A stretch of 64,000 bases of DNA from JACQFZ01 sp045810625. Its GTDB lineage: Bacteria > Pseudomonadota > Gammaproteobacteria > Acidiferrobacterales > Sulfurifustaceae. The stretch is from the NCBI GenBank assembly GCA_045810625.1, contig JBJMVQ010000049.1, positions 75,102 to 139,101 of the forward strand, written 5' to 3'. Under the pieces are notes generated by a model that was given only the letters and a program-made list of their open reading frames with translations, had not been told where the DNA came from and ran no database searches. Of this stretch, positions 43,151 to 51,408 are shown piece by piece. Numbering within the stretch: position 1 is the first letter of the stretch; the number at the start of each line of letters is the position of its first letter. A program made the position numbers and the translations under genes.

Positions 43151-44635
43151 ATGCGTACAGAACATTTCGACGTCCTCATCGTCGGCGCCGGTCTTTCGGG
43201 TGTCGGCGCCGGCTACCATCTTCAGACGCTGTGCCCAACGCGCAGCTACGTGATCCTCGAAGCGCGCGAGCGGATGGGCGGGACGTGGGATTTGTTCCGC
43301 TATCCGGGAATTCGTTCTGACTCGGATATGTACACGCTCGGATATTCGTTTCGTCCGTGGACCGACCCCAAGGCGATCGCCGATGGACCGTCGATTTTGA
43401 AATACGTGCAGGATACGGCGCGCGACTACGGCATCGACCGCCACATCCGCTACCGCCATCGCGTGAAGAGTGCGTCGTGGTCCACGCAGGACGCGCTGTG
43501 GACCGTCGAGGTCGAGCGCGGCGACGCAAGAGAGATCGTGCGCTTCACCTGCAATTTCCTTTTCGCGTGCAGCGGCTACTACCGTTATGACGAGGGCTAC
43601 ACGCCGGAGCTGCCGGGCGTCGAACGTTACCGCGGCCGCCTGGTACATCCGCAGAAATGGACGCCGGACATCGACTATGCGGGAAAGCGCGTCGTCGTCA
43701 TCGGGAGCGGCGCAACCGCGGTCACGCTCGTGCCGGCGATGGCGCGCGCCGCCGCGCACGTCACCATGCTGCAGCGCTCGCCGACGTACATCGTCTCGCG
43801 CCCCGCCGAAGACCGCTTGGCCAATTGGATGAACCGCCGGTTGCCCAAGTCGATCGCGTACCACCTTACGCGCTGGCGGCACGTGCTGGTCGGAATGTTT
43901 TTCTATTGGTTGAGCAAGCGCCGACCCGAGCTGGTCCGGCAGCTGATACTCAAAGGCGTGCAGAAGGAGCTTGGTCCCGATTTCGATATCGATACCCATT
44001 TCAAGCCGCGATACAACCCGTGGGACCAACGCATATGCCTCGTGCCCGACAGCGATCTCTTCCAAGCGATCAAGGACGGGTGCGCATCCGTTGTCACGGA
44101 TCACATCGAGACGTTCACGGAGAACGGCATTCGGTTGCGCTCCGGCAAGGAGCTGACGGCCGATATGATCGTGACGGCGACCGGCCTGAGCCTCGTAGCG
44201 CTCGGCGGCATGCAGCTCACCATTGACGGTCGGCCGGTCGATCTGAGCAAGACGATGGGGTACAAGGGCATGATGTTCCGCGATATCCCGAATCTCGCTT
44301 CCGCTTTTGGCTACACTAACGCATCGTGGACGCTCAAGTGCGACCTGACGTGCGAGTACGTTTGTCGTCTGCTCAATCACATGCAGAAGCACGGCGTGCG
44401 CCAATGCACGCCCCGGTTGCGTGATCCATCGGTTACCGAGCAGCCGTGGGTCGACTTCAACTCCGGGTACGTTCTGCGTTCGATGGAGATGTTTCCAAAG
44501 CAGGGGTCGAAACGGCCGTGGCGGCTCTACCAGAACTACGTGAAAGATCTCATTACGTTGAAGTTCGGTGATGTGGACGACGGAGTGATGGAGTTCTCCA
44601 ATCCGCAGCCCGTCGCGGCGACCGTGGCGGCCTGA
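43151..44635 (+). CDS. Flavin-containing monooxygenase (Baeyer-Villiger type)
   Basis: A 494-residue flavoprotein from ATG 43151 (the frame is open to 42986 but the upstream part lacks family features). FAD loop VLIVGAGLSGVGAGYHL, then MGGTWDLFRYPGIRSDSDMY, typical of EthA/BVMO enzymes; a second dinucleotide loop VVVIGSGATAVTL binds NADPH. The fingerprint region reads FRGRLVHPxKW-like (YRGRLVHPQKW). It inserts oxygen into ketones or oxidises thioether-like compounds. A terminator follows 47 bases after the stop. No flanking pathway genes. Confidence 0.9.
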   Translation: MRTEHFDVLIVGAGLSGVGAGYHLQTLCPTRSYVILEARERMGGTWDLFRYPGIRSDSDMYTLGYSFRPWTDPKAIADGPSILKYVQDTARDYGIDRHIRYRHRVKSASWSTQDALWTVEVERGDAREIVRFTCNFLFACSGYYRYDEGYTPELPGVERYRGRLVHPQKWTPDIDYAGKRVVVIGSGATAVTLVPAMARAAAHVTMLQRSPTYIVSRPAEDRLANWMNRRLPKSIAYHLTRWRHVLVGMFFYWLSKRRPELVRQLILKGVQKELGPDFDIDTHFKPRYNPWDQRICLVPDSDLFQAIKDGCASVVTDHIETFTENGIRLRSGKELTADMIVTATGLSLVALGGMQLTIDGRPVDLSKTMGYKGMMFRDIPNLASAFGYTNASWTLKCDLTCEYVCRLLNHMQKHGVRQCTPRLRDPSVTEQPWVDFNSGYVLRSMEMFPKQGSKRPWRLYQNYVKDLITLKFGDVDDGVMEFSNPQPVAATVAA

Positions 44636-44681
44636 ATCGACTGGAACTCGCCGGGCGTCTACGGCGACCGTTGAGTACAGG

Positions 44682-44714
44682 ACGGCGGGTTAGCGAAAGC
44701 GGCCGCCGTTTTTT
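44682..44714 (+). terminator. Rho-independent terminator after the monooxygenase gene
   Basis: ACGGCGG (44682-44688) pairs with CCGCCGT (44703-44709), and a run of T follows to 44714. Position 47 bases after the stop fits. Confidence 0.7.
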
Positions 44715-44757
44715 ATTTCGCCGCAAAACGGTTCGTCGTGGCGGCGGGTTCCGTTCT

Positions 44758-45450
44758 TCACGAGCGGTTGCGCAGAATAAGCTCAATCCAGCTCGCCAGC
44801 GTGTTCAACGTTTCCGCGATGATTTCAGAGTCCTTGCGGCCGGTGCGCGCCGGAACGTGAAAGGAGTGATCGGCATCCGGAAGTAGTTTCAGTGTGGCGC
44901 GGGCGCCGATCCGGGCGACGAGCGGCTGAAGCAGCTGCACATCGGCGAGCGCGTCGCGTGTGCCTTGCAGGAAGAGCATCGGGACGTGCACGTCGAAGAG
45001 GTGCTCGGCGCGGTCGTCGGACGGCTGTCCCGCGGCGTGAAGTGGAAAGCCAAGAAATGCGATGCCGAGTACACCCGGAAGCGCCGCCTCGGCCTGCGCC
45101 TGCGATGTCATACGGCCGCCGAAGGATTTGCCGCCGGCAATCAGCGGGAGGTTCGGGAGACGACGCGACGCCTCGGCGACCGCCGCGCGCACGGTTGCTT
45201 GCGCGAGTTTCGGCGCGTCCGGGCGCTTCGAGCGGCGCTCCATATACGGGAACTGATAGCGCAGCGTCGCGGTGCCGCGTTCCGCGAGCCCATTGGCGAC
45301 CGCGGCCATGAACGGATGCGTCATCCCGGCGCCGGCGCCGTGCGCGAGCACGTAGCACGCACGGGCATCGGGCGGCGCTTGTAGCAGAGCCGAGACGCGC
45401 TGAGCGGCGTTGACGCTGATGCTCAGCGACTGTAAGTCATCCTTACTCAT
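44758..45450 (-). CDS. Alpha/beta hydrolase (Tex30/KANL3-like)
   Basis: A 230-residue hydrolase of the dienelactone hydrolase-like KANSL3/Tex30 group: YVLAHGAGAGMTHPFM, LRYQFPYMERRSKRPD, a nucleophile elbow GGKSFGGRM, LFLQGTRDALAD (Asp) and DADHSFHVP (His). The catalytic triad appears complete. No signal peptide. Downstream neighbour is the GlcG-like gene on the same strand, 43 bases away. Substrate unknown. Confidence 0.85.
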   Translation of the reverse strand: MSKDDLQSLSISVNAAQRVSALLQAPPDARACYVLAHGAGAGMTHPFMAAVANGLAERGTATLRYQFPYMERRSKRPDAPKLAQATVRAAVAEASRRLPNLPLIAGGKSFGGRMTSQAQAEAALPGVLGIAFLGFPLHAAGQPSDDRAEHLFDVHVPMLFLQGTRDALADVQLLQPLVARIGARATLKLLPDADHSFHVPARTGRKDSEIIAETLNTLASWIELILRNRS

Positions 45451-45493
45451 GGCGCGTCCGCTGAAGCATGTTCACCCTCGATTAAGCGCGTAA

Positions 45494-45913
45494 TCAGCCG
45501 TCGATACTGCGCGCGCCCGCCATTGCCACTTGTCCATCTTGAACGGACTGTGCGCCGGATACGCCAACGGCGCCGATTATTTTACCGTTGCTGACGAGTG
45601 GAACTCCGCCTTCCAACGGACAAAGATCCTCAGTCGAGAGCAGGCGCAAACCAAGGCCACCGGCGGCGACGGCGTCCTCGAACACCTTGGAGGGCCGTTT
45701 GAAGTTCACAGCCGTTTCGGCCTTGGCTTGGGCGATCGCGATACTTCCGAACTGCGCGTGATCCATCTTGTGAAGGGCCACCAGATGCGCGCTGCTGTCG
45801 ACAACCGCAATAACCATCGCCCAGTCGTTTGCCGACGCCTCGGCTTCCGCCGCGTCGATCACGCGTTTTGCGAGCGCAAGTGAAATCGGTGGACCGTACT
45901 CCAGTATTGGCAC
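45494..45913 (-). CDS. GlcG/HbpS family heme-binding-like protein
   Basis: A 139-residue protein of the GlcG/HbpS family: LALAKRVIDAAEAEASANDW, VIAVVDSSAHLVALHKMDHA, KAETAVNFKRPSKVFED and GGVPLVSNGKIIGAVGVSG. Members bind heme or stabilise partner enzymes such as diol dehydratases and glycolate oxidase. A GGAGG site precedes the ATG. No glycolate genes are near. Confidence 0.85.
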   Translation of the reverse strand: MPILEYGPPISLALAKRVIDAAEAEASANDWAMVIAVVDSSAHLVALHKMDHAQFGSIAIAQAKAETAVNFKRPSKVFEDAVAAGGLGLRLLSTEDLCPLEGGVPLVSNGKIIGAVGVSGAQSVQDGQVAMAGARSIDG

Positions 45914-46427
45914 TTCGTACTCCTCCTAGAACGGTTGATGTCGCTGGCTGCACCGGAGTCGGCGTTTCCCGAGAGGGCTTCATCGCCGACTCCACGGCGG
46001 CAACTTAAATTCTACCAATGCTGACGGCGTCGAGACCTCGTGCTCATCTCTAGTGCATTACTCGCGTTGCGCTCACTAAACCGGAGCAGCTCGCCGCGCT
46101 GTGACGACGACGTTCTTCACGATGGCCGATGAGCTGACGCGGAGCGGGGATTAGCCCAAGTTCGACTTGGAGATTCCGAATCGAGCCAAGCGATGGCAAA
46201 TGATGTCATCGGGTGCACCCGGCGGACGTTCCGCTCCATATCCAGCAGCACCCGGCGGACGCGAGTGTCTGTCGATGCTTCCGCTGAAATCGTCGGCTTC
46301 GGGAGGCTCGTTGCCGCGCGTCGCAATCGTTCGAGTGACCCGTGTAACGGTTGCGATCCGTGGCATCGGGTCGAATTCGGGGCGCGCAAACCGAAGATGG
46401 AAGGATCACGCTCGGACATGCGAGGCG
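45914..46427. other. Intergenic region with a GCACCCGGCGGACG direct repeat
   Basis: No gene I can support. The 14-mer GCACCCGGCGGACG occurs twice, at 46214 and 46249 or within a base of these. Several overlapping short frames exist on both strands; none shows a family. Confidence 0.35.
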
Positions 46428-47882
46428 TTATCCTTTAACGCAAATCATCGGCTCCAGCCGCGCCACTTTGCGCGCAAGGCCGGCGGCATCCGCGGCGTCC
46501 ACCACGGCGGAGACGTCTTTGTAGGCGCCCGGCGCTTCTTCGGCAACGCCGCGCGACGAGGGGCTGCGGATGAGGATGCCGCGCGCGGCAAGCTCGTCGA
46601 TCACCTGTCGGCCTTTCCATGTCTTGTACGCCTGATGCCGGCTCATCGCGCGGCCGGCGCCATGGCACGCGGAGCTGAACGAACGCGTTTCGGCTTCTTT
46701 GGTACCGGCGAGTACGTACGACGCGGTACCCATCGAGCCGCCGATCAGCACGGGCTGACCCACGGCGCGGTAGGCGTCTGGAATGTCGGGATGACCGGGG
46801 CCGAACGCGCGCGTCGCGCCTTTGCGATGAACGTAGAGGTTGCGCTTGCGTCCATCCACTTCGTGCGTTTCGACTTTGCAGGTGTTGTGCGATACGTCGT
46901 AGAGGAGCGGGAGGCGCGCGTCCGGCAGGACGTGCGCGAACGCTTCGCGCAGCAGGTGCGTGAGAATCTGCCGGTTCGCGAGCGCACAGTTGATACCGGC
47001 GCGCATCGCGCCGAGGTATTCCTGTCCGATGCGCGAGTTGATGGGGGCACAGGCTAATTCGCGGTCGGGCAGGCTGATGCCGTGCGCACCCGCCGCGATC
47101 GCCATCTTCTTCAGGAATTCGCTGCCGATCTGATGACCCATGCCGCGAGAGCCGCAATGGATCGAAATGACGACTTCGTTCTCGCGTAGTCCGAAGGCGC
47201 TCGCGATGGTGGAATCGTAGATTTCCGCAACACGTTGCACTTCGAGATAGTGGTTGCCGCTGCCGAGCGTGCCCATTTCGTCGCGCTGGCGTTTCTTCGC
47301 CTGCTCGGAGACGTTGTCCGGCTCCGCGCCGCGCATGCAACCGTACTCCTCGATGCAATCGAGGTCGGCTTCGCTGCCGTATCCGCGCTTCACCGCCCAC
47401 TGTGCGCCGCCCGCGAGCATCTGGTCCATCTCGGCGATGCTCAAGCGGATCGCGCCGGTGCTGCCGATGCCCGCCGGAATCTTGTAATACAGCACGTCGG
47501 CAAGTTCCTTCTGTACGGCACGGATATCGTCGGCGGTGAGATTGCTGTGAAGACAGCGGACGCCGCAGGAAATGTCGTAGCCGACGCCGCCCGCCGATAT
47601 CACGCCGCCCTCGTCCGGGTCGAATGCCGCCACCCCGCCAACGGGGAAGCCGTATCCCCAGTGCGCGTCCGGCATCGCGTACGAGGCTTTGACGATCCCG
47701 GGCAGCGTCGCGACGTTGGTGGTCTGGTAGTAAACCTTTTCGTCCATCTCACGGACGAGAGTTTCGTCCGCGTAGATCACGACCGGTACTCGCATCGCGC
47801 CTTCCGGCGGAAGTTCCCAGGTGTAATTCGATTGTTTGATGAAGCGTGTCGGATCCATGGCGCTATTTGATTGGACCTCCAT
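46428..47882 (-). CDS. rtcB: RtcB RNA-splicing ligase
   Basis: A 484-residue RtcB: MPDAHWGYGFPVGGVAAFD, GGVGYDISCGVRCL with the metal-binding Cys, GSGNHYLEVQ, HCGSRGMGHQ, LLYDVSHNTCKVE, GGSMGTASYVLAG and SACHGAGRAMSR with the guanylylated His. RtcB joins RNA 2',3'-cyclic phosphate or 3'-phosphate ends to 5'-OH ends using GTP and Mn2+. Starts at 47882 or 47858 (MDPTRF) are both possible; AAGG lies upstream of the first. It lies downstream of the archease gene on the same strand (222-base gap). No RtcA or RtcR is visible. Confidence 0.95.
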   Translation of the reverse strand: MEVQSNSAMDPTRFIKQSNYTWELPPEGAMRVPVVIYADETLVREMDEKVYYQTTNVATLPGIVKASYAMPDAHWGYGFPVGGVAAFDPDEGGVISAGGVGYDISCGVRCLHSNLTADDIRAVQKELADVLYYKIPAGIGSTGAIRLSIAEMDQMLAGGAQWAVKRGYGSEADLDCIEEYGCMRGAEPDNVSEQAKKRQRDEMGTLGSGNHYLEVQRVAEIYDSTIASAFGLRENEVVISIHCGSRGMGHQIGSEFLKKMAIAAGAHGISLPDRELACAPINSRIGQEYLGAMRAGINCALANRQILTHLLREAFAHVLPDARLPLLYDVSHNTCKVETHEVDGRKRNLYVHRKGATRAFGPGHPDIPDAYRAVGQPVLIGGSMGTASYVLAGTKEAETRSFSSACHGAGRAMSRHQAYKTWKGRQVIDELAARGILIRSPSSRGVAEEAPGAYKDVSAVVDAADAAGLARKVARLEPMICVKG

Positions 47883-48104
47883 CAATGAGACCTTATCCCA
47901 AAAAAAGCCGTCGCGCCTCAGGATTTGGTTCCGGAGCAGCGGTGTGCGTCCGGGCGTCGCCGCGGTACGGCCGTTCGGCGAATTCCGACGACGGCAGTCA
48001 GCTTCTTCGCAAAAGTAGGGAGGGTGAGATCTACGAGCCGACCGTATTAGATGCCGTGCGCGAGCAGGCTCGGCATGGGACGTGGTCGGTTAGGACGCGG
48101 TTCT

Positions 48105-48521
48105 CTATACATCCACGACGCACTGAGCCGTCCACGTGCCGTTTTCCTGCGCGACCCGCAGCGCCGTATACGTGGCGGCTTTGACTTCTACCGCCGGCTG
48201 ATGGCGCTTGCCGACGACCGGCTCGCCCCACGCAATTCCTTCGAGCCGGTGGTCGTTGATGCGAACCTCGAAGCGGGAGAAGAGGAAATGGCGCGTGGCC
48301 ATTTCGTAGATCACGGCGTTGAGCCAATCGACCAGGAGTAGCTCATCGTCGGGCGCGCTGCACTCGAAGGAGACCGGCTCGACCGAGCGCACGTTGGCGG
48401 GATCGGTAATGACGGCGATGAGCGCGAGCGCCGCCTGCTCGAACGCTTCCTCCCGTGTGCGGCCGATGCCGCGCACTCCCATGTCCGCCTCGTGGGCGAA
48501 GTGCTCCCAGCGTCCCTTCAT
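48105..48521 (-). CDS. Archease, RtcB activating factor
   Basis: A 138-residue archease: WEHFAHEADMGVRGIGRTRE, a central FECSAPDDELLLVDWLNAVI, and the C-terminal VKAATYTALRVAQENG then TWTAQCVVDV. The acidic metal-binding residues (Asp in HEADMG, Asp near the end) are kept. Archease speeds the guanylylation step of RtcB and widens its NTP use. The start is ATG 48521; the longer frame to 48617 is arginine-rich and not family-like. Pairing with rtcB supports both calls. Confidence 0.9.
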   Translation of the reverse strand: MKGRWEHFAHEADMGVRGIGRTREEAFEQAALALIAVITDPANVRSVEPVSFECSAPDDELLLVDWLNAVIYEMATRHFLFSRFEVRINDHRLEGIAWGEPVVGKRHQPAVEVKAATYTALRVAQENGTWTAQCVVDV

Positions 48522-48613
48522 GATGCTCAGTATCTCACTGAATACGTCGGCAAGGCACGCGCGCGGGTACCGCCGCGAGGTGATGCGCGGTCGGGAAACC
48601 GGGCGGCGCATAA

Positions 48614-49771
48614 TCACTTTAGCTTACGTTCGTCCAGGTCGAGCGATCGGCCGATGATCTCTCGCATGATTTCGTTCGAGCCGGCGAGGATTCGGCTCAC
48701 GCGCGCGTCGGTGTACATGCGCGAGATGCGGTACTCGTCCATATAGCCGGCGCCGCCGTGCAATTGCACGCACTCATCCATCACCCGGTTTTCGAGCTCT
48801 GTCGTGAGAAGCTTCGCCTTGGAAGCGGTAACCGGGTCGAGGCGGCCCGCGTTGTGCTCGATCACGCATTGATCGACGTAGAGCTGAATCGCGTCGAGTT
48901 GCGCGCGCATGTCGGCCATGCGGAAGCGCAAATCCTGGAAGGTGCCGATGGGTCGGCCGAAGGCCTTGCGCTCTTTTACGTACCGGAGTGTCAGGTCGAA
49001 CGCGCATTGCGCGTGCGCGATCGAGCCGGCCGAGGTAATGAGACGCTCTTCGGCGAGAAACGTCGTGAGGTAGTGAAAACCTTTGACCGGGTCGGCGAGC
49101 ACATTGGTTTTCGGCACTTTCACATTCGAGAAGAACAGCTCGGACGTGTCCTGCGCCTTCAGCCCCATCTTCTTGAGGTTGCGTCCGCGCTCGAAGCCCG
49201 GCATCCCGCGCTCGACCAGGAACAAACCCAGGCCGTGCGAGCGCGCGGGATCGGTGCGCGCGACGACGATGATCAGATCGGCGATCTGGCCGTTCGAGAT
49301 GTACGTCTTCGAGCCGTTGAGGAGCCAATGATCGCCCCGGTCTTCCGCGCGCGTTTTGATGCCGGAGAGATCGCTGCCGGCGTCGGGCTCGGTCATCGCG
49401 ATGCCGAGAATCATTTCTCCCGCCGCGCACTTCGGAAGGATGCGCGCTTTTTGTTCTTCGGTACCCAGGTGCCCGATGTACGGCGCGACCAGGCGCGAGT
49501 GCAGCGTCATGAAAAAGCCGCGCTCCCCGTACCAGTTGTTCTCTTCGATCAGAATCTGCTCGTAGCGAAAATCGTTGACGCCGCTGCCGCCGTACTTCTC
49601 GTCCGCCCACATGAGCAGATAACCCAGCTGGCCGGCTTTGCGAAACGCATCGCGGTCGACGAATCCCTGATCGCACCAGCGCTCGCTGTTCGGGCCGATC
49701 TCGGTTTGAAAAAAGCGACGCGCGGACTCGCGGAATTGTTCGTGCTCGGGTTCGAAGATGTGGCGGCGCAT
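48614..49771 (-). CDS. Acyl-CoA dehydrogenase
   Basis: A 385-residue dehydrogenase from ATG 49771 (MRRHIFEPEHEQFRESARRF). It has AMTEPDAGSDLSGI, LNGSKTYISNGQIADL, a conserved RKAFGRPIGTFQDLRF helix and LHGGAGYMDEYRISRMYTDA then RILAGSNEIMREI, typical of the long-chain/isovaleryl-like group with the GSNEI loop. The thiolase 290 bases upstream on the same strand suggests a beta-oxidation set, though repeats lie between. Confidence 0.92.
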   Translation of the reverse strand: MRRHIFEPEHEQFRESARRFFQTEIGPNSERWCDQGFVDRDAFRKAGQLGYLLMWADEKYGGSGVNDFRYEQILIEENNWYGERGFFMTLHSRLVAPYIGHLGTEEQKARILPKCAAGEMILGIAMTEPDAGSDLSGIKTRAEDRGDHWLLNGSKTYISNGQIADLIIVVARTDPARSHGLGLFLVERGMPGFERGRNLKKMGLKAQDTSELFFSNVKVPKTNVLADPVKGFHYLTTFLAEERLITSAGSIAHAQCAFDLTLRYVKERKAFGRPIGTFQDLRFRMADMRAQLDAIQLYVDQCVIEHNAGRLDPVTASKAKLLTTELENRVMDECVQLHGGAGYMDEYRISRMYTDARVSRILAGSNEIMREIIGRSLDLDERKLK

Positions 49772-49785
49772 TGTTTTACGAAGTT

Positions 49786-49868
49786 TCACCGCAGAGGACG
49801 CGGAGGACACAGATCACTTCTCGTTTTACCTACTTTCCGCTCTTCGTCCTCTGTGTCCTCTGCGGTTG
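49786..49868. repeat. ACCGCAGAGGAC inverted repeat element
   Basis: ACCGCAGAGGAC..GAGGACACAGA on the left is mirrored by TCCTCTGTGTCCTCTGCGGT on the right, around an AT-rich centre. Related arms occur near 53009 and in the tandem block at 53089-53516. Confidence 0.75.
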
Positions 49869-49874
49869 GTATAT

Positions 49875-49955
49875 GTAGGGTGGGTTGAGCGAAGCGAAAC
49901 CCGCCGAAATATCATTCTGTTGGGTTACGCCGCTCACGCGGCTAACCCAACCTAC
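49875..49955. repeat. GTAGGGTGGGTT interspersed palindromic element
   Basis: Left end GTAGGGTGGGTT with GAGCGAAGCGAAACCC; right end AACCCAACCTAC. This type of imperfect palindrome is widespread between genes in beta- and gammaproteobacteria. Confidence 0.75.
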
Positions 49956-49977
49956 ATCAAATTGAACGATCAACGCG

Positions 49978-50057
49978 CTTCGACAAGCTCAGCGCGAACG
50001 GTTCCTTACTTCAAGGGCCGTTCGGTTTAAGGGCCGTTCGGTCTGAGCCTGTCGAAG
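49978..50057. repeat. CTTCGACAAGCTCAG interspersed palindromic element
   Basis: CTTCGACAAGCTCAGCGCGA and ACGG on the left mirrors CCGTTCGGTCTGAGCC and TGTCGAAG on the right. Between them AAGGGCCGTTCGGT is directly repeated (50013-50041). Third repeat family in this one intergenic gap. Confidence 0.75.
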
Positions 50058-50063
50058 ACCGTC

Positions 50064-51236
50064 TTACAACCGCTCGATAATCGTCACGTTCGCCATGCCG
50101 CCGCCTTCGCACATCGTCTGCAGGCCCCAGCGCTTGTTGCGATGATGCAGCGCGTGCACGAGTGTCGTCATGAGCTTGGTGCCGCTCGCGCCGAGCGGGT
50201 GGCCGAGTGCGATGGCGCCGCCGTTGACGTTCAGCTTCTCCGGATCCGCGCCGGTTTCCTTGAGCCACGCGAGCGGCACGGACGCGAACGCCTCGTTCAC
50301 TTCGAAGAGATCGATATCGCTGATGTTCATGCCGGCTTTCTTGAGGGCGCGCTTGGTCGCGGGGATCGGCGCTTCGAGCATGATGACGGGATCGTGTCCG
50401 ATCACCGACATGTGATGAATGCGCGCGAGCGGTTTGACGCCGAGCGCCTTGAGCCCTTTCTCGTTCACGATCATCACGCCCGACGCGCCGTCGCAGATCT
50501 GGCTCGACGTCGCGGCCGTGATGCGGCCGCCTTCCGCGAGGAGCTTCACGCCGCGGATCGCGTCGAGGTTGGCGTCGAAGCGAATGCCCTCGTCGACCTT
50601 GTGGATCGTCTTCGAGCCGTCCGGCAGCGTGACCTCGATCGGTACGATTTCGCGCTGAAATCGCCCGGTTTCGGTCGCGTCAATCGCACGCTTGTGCGAA
50701 ATATAGGCGTATTGATCGAGCGCCTCTCTCTCCAGCTCGAATTTCTTCGCCATCATCTCCGCGCCCAAGAACTGACTGAATTGAATCTCCGGGTAGCGGC
50801 TCTCCATCCGCGGACTCTTCGGTTTGCCGAGTCCGTTTTGCGCCGGCAGCGTCGAGGACGTACCCATCGGGACGCGCGTCATCGATTCGACGCCGGCGGC
50901 GATCACCACGTCCATCGAGCCCGCGAGCACCGCTTGCGCCGCAAAGTGGACCGCCTGCTGCGAGGAACCGCATTGCCGGTCGACCGAGGTCGCCGGAACG
51001 CTTTCGGGTAATTTGGATGCGAGCACCGCATTGCGTGCGATGTTGCTCGCCTGTTCACCGACCTGGCTGACGCAACCCAGGATCACGTCCTCGATCAACT
51101 CCGGATCGGCGTTTACACGCTCGATCAACGTGTCGAGTAGGCGTCCCGCCAGATCCGCCGGATGCCAACCCGCAAGACGTCCGCCTTTACGACCACCGGC
51201 CGTGCGCGCTGCCGCTACGATGTATGCTTCCGCCAT
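50064..51236 (-). CDS. Acetyl-CoA C-acyltransferase (thiolase)
   Basis: A 390-residue thiolase from ATG 51236 with GGGGA upstream. Catalytic cysteine in SVDRQCGSSQQAVH, FEVNEAFA, the His motif NGGAIALGHPLGASG, and the second Cys in MCEGGGMANV: all four active-site segments are present. It cleaves or forms 3-ketoacyl-CoA, most likely the last step of a beta-oxidation route. It is divergent from the acyl-CoA synthetase gene, so both may share a 170-base control region. Confidence 0.93.
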   Translation of the reverse strand: MAEAYIVAAARTAGGRKGGRLAGWHPADLAGRLLDTLIERVNADPELIEDVILGCVSQVGEQASNIARNAVLASKLPESVPATSVDRQCGSSQQAVHFAAQAVLAGSMDVVIAAGVESMTRVPMGTSSTLPAQNGLGKPKSPRMESRYPEIQFSQFLGAEMMAKKFELEREALDQYAYISHKRAIDATETGRFQREIVPIEVTLPDGSKTIHKVDEGIRFDANLDAIRGVKLLAEGGRITAATSSQICDGASGVMIVNEKGLKALGVKPLARIHHMSVIGHDPVIMLEAPIPATKRALKKAGMNISDIDLFEVNEAFASVPLAWLKETGADPEKLNVNGGAIALGHPLGASGTKLMTTLVHALHHRNKRWGLQTMCEGGGMANVTIIERL

Positions 51237-51408
51237 GATATTTCCCCGCAGTAAAAGGATGGATTTGGCTGCGTTCATGGGCCATCCCGGCCCGTGCCAC
51301 GCTTGCCAACGATCGCGCCAATAGACACCATTGTCCGTGATTAATCAATCCGGCCGCGGAAGCCGTTGTTTGTGCGAGCCGCCCGGCTCAAAACAATCGG
51401 GGCGCCCC

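Noticed and set aside
46151..46366. A 71-codon reverse ORF with Pro/Gly repeats
   Set aside because: No ribosome site and no family. The Pro/Gly pattern follows from the GCACCCGGCGGACG direct repeat.
49875..50057. Possible insertion sequence from paired inverted repeats
   Set aside because: There is no transposase frame between the arms; they are short non-coding palindromes.
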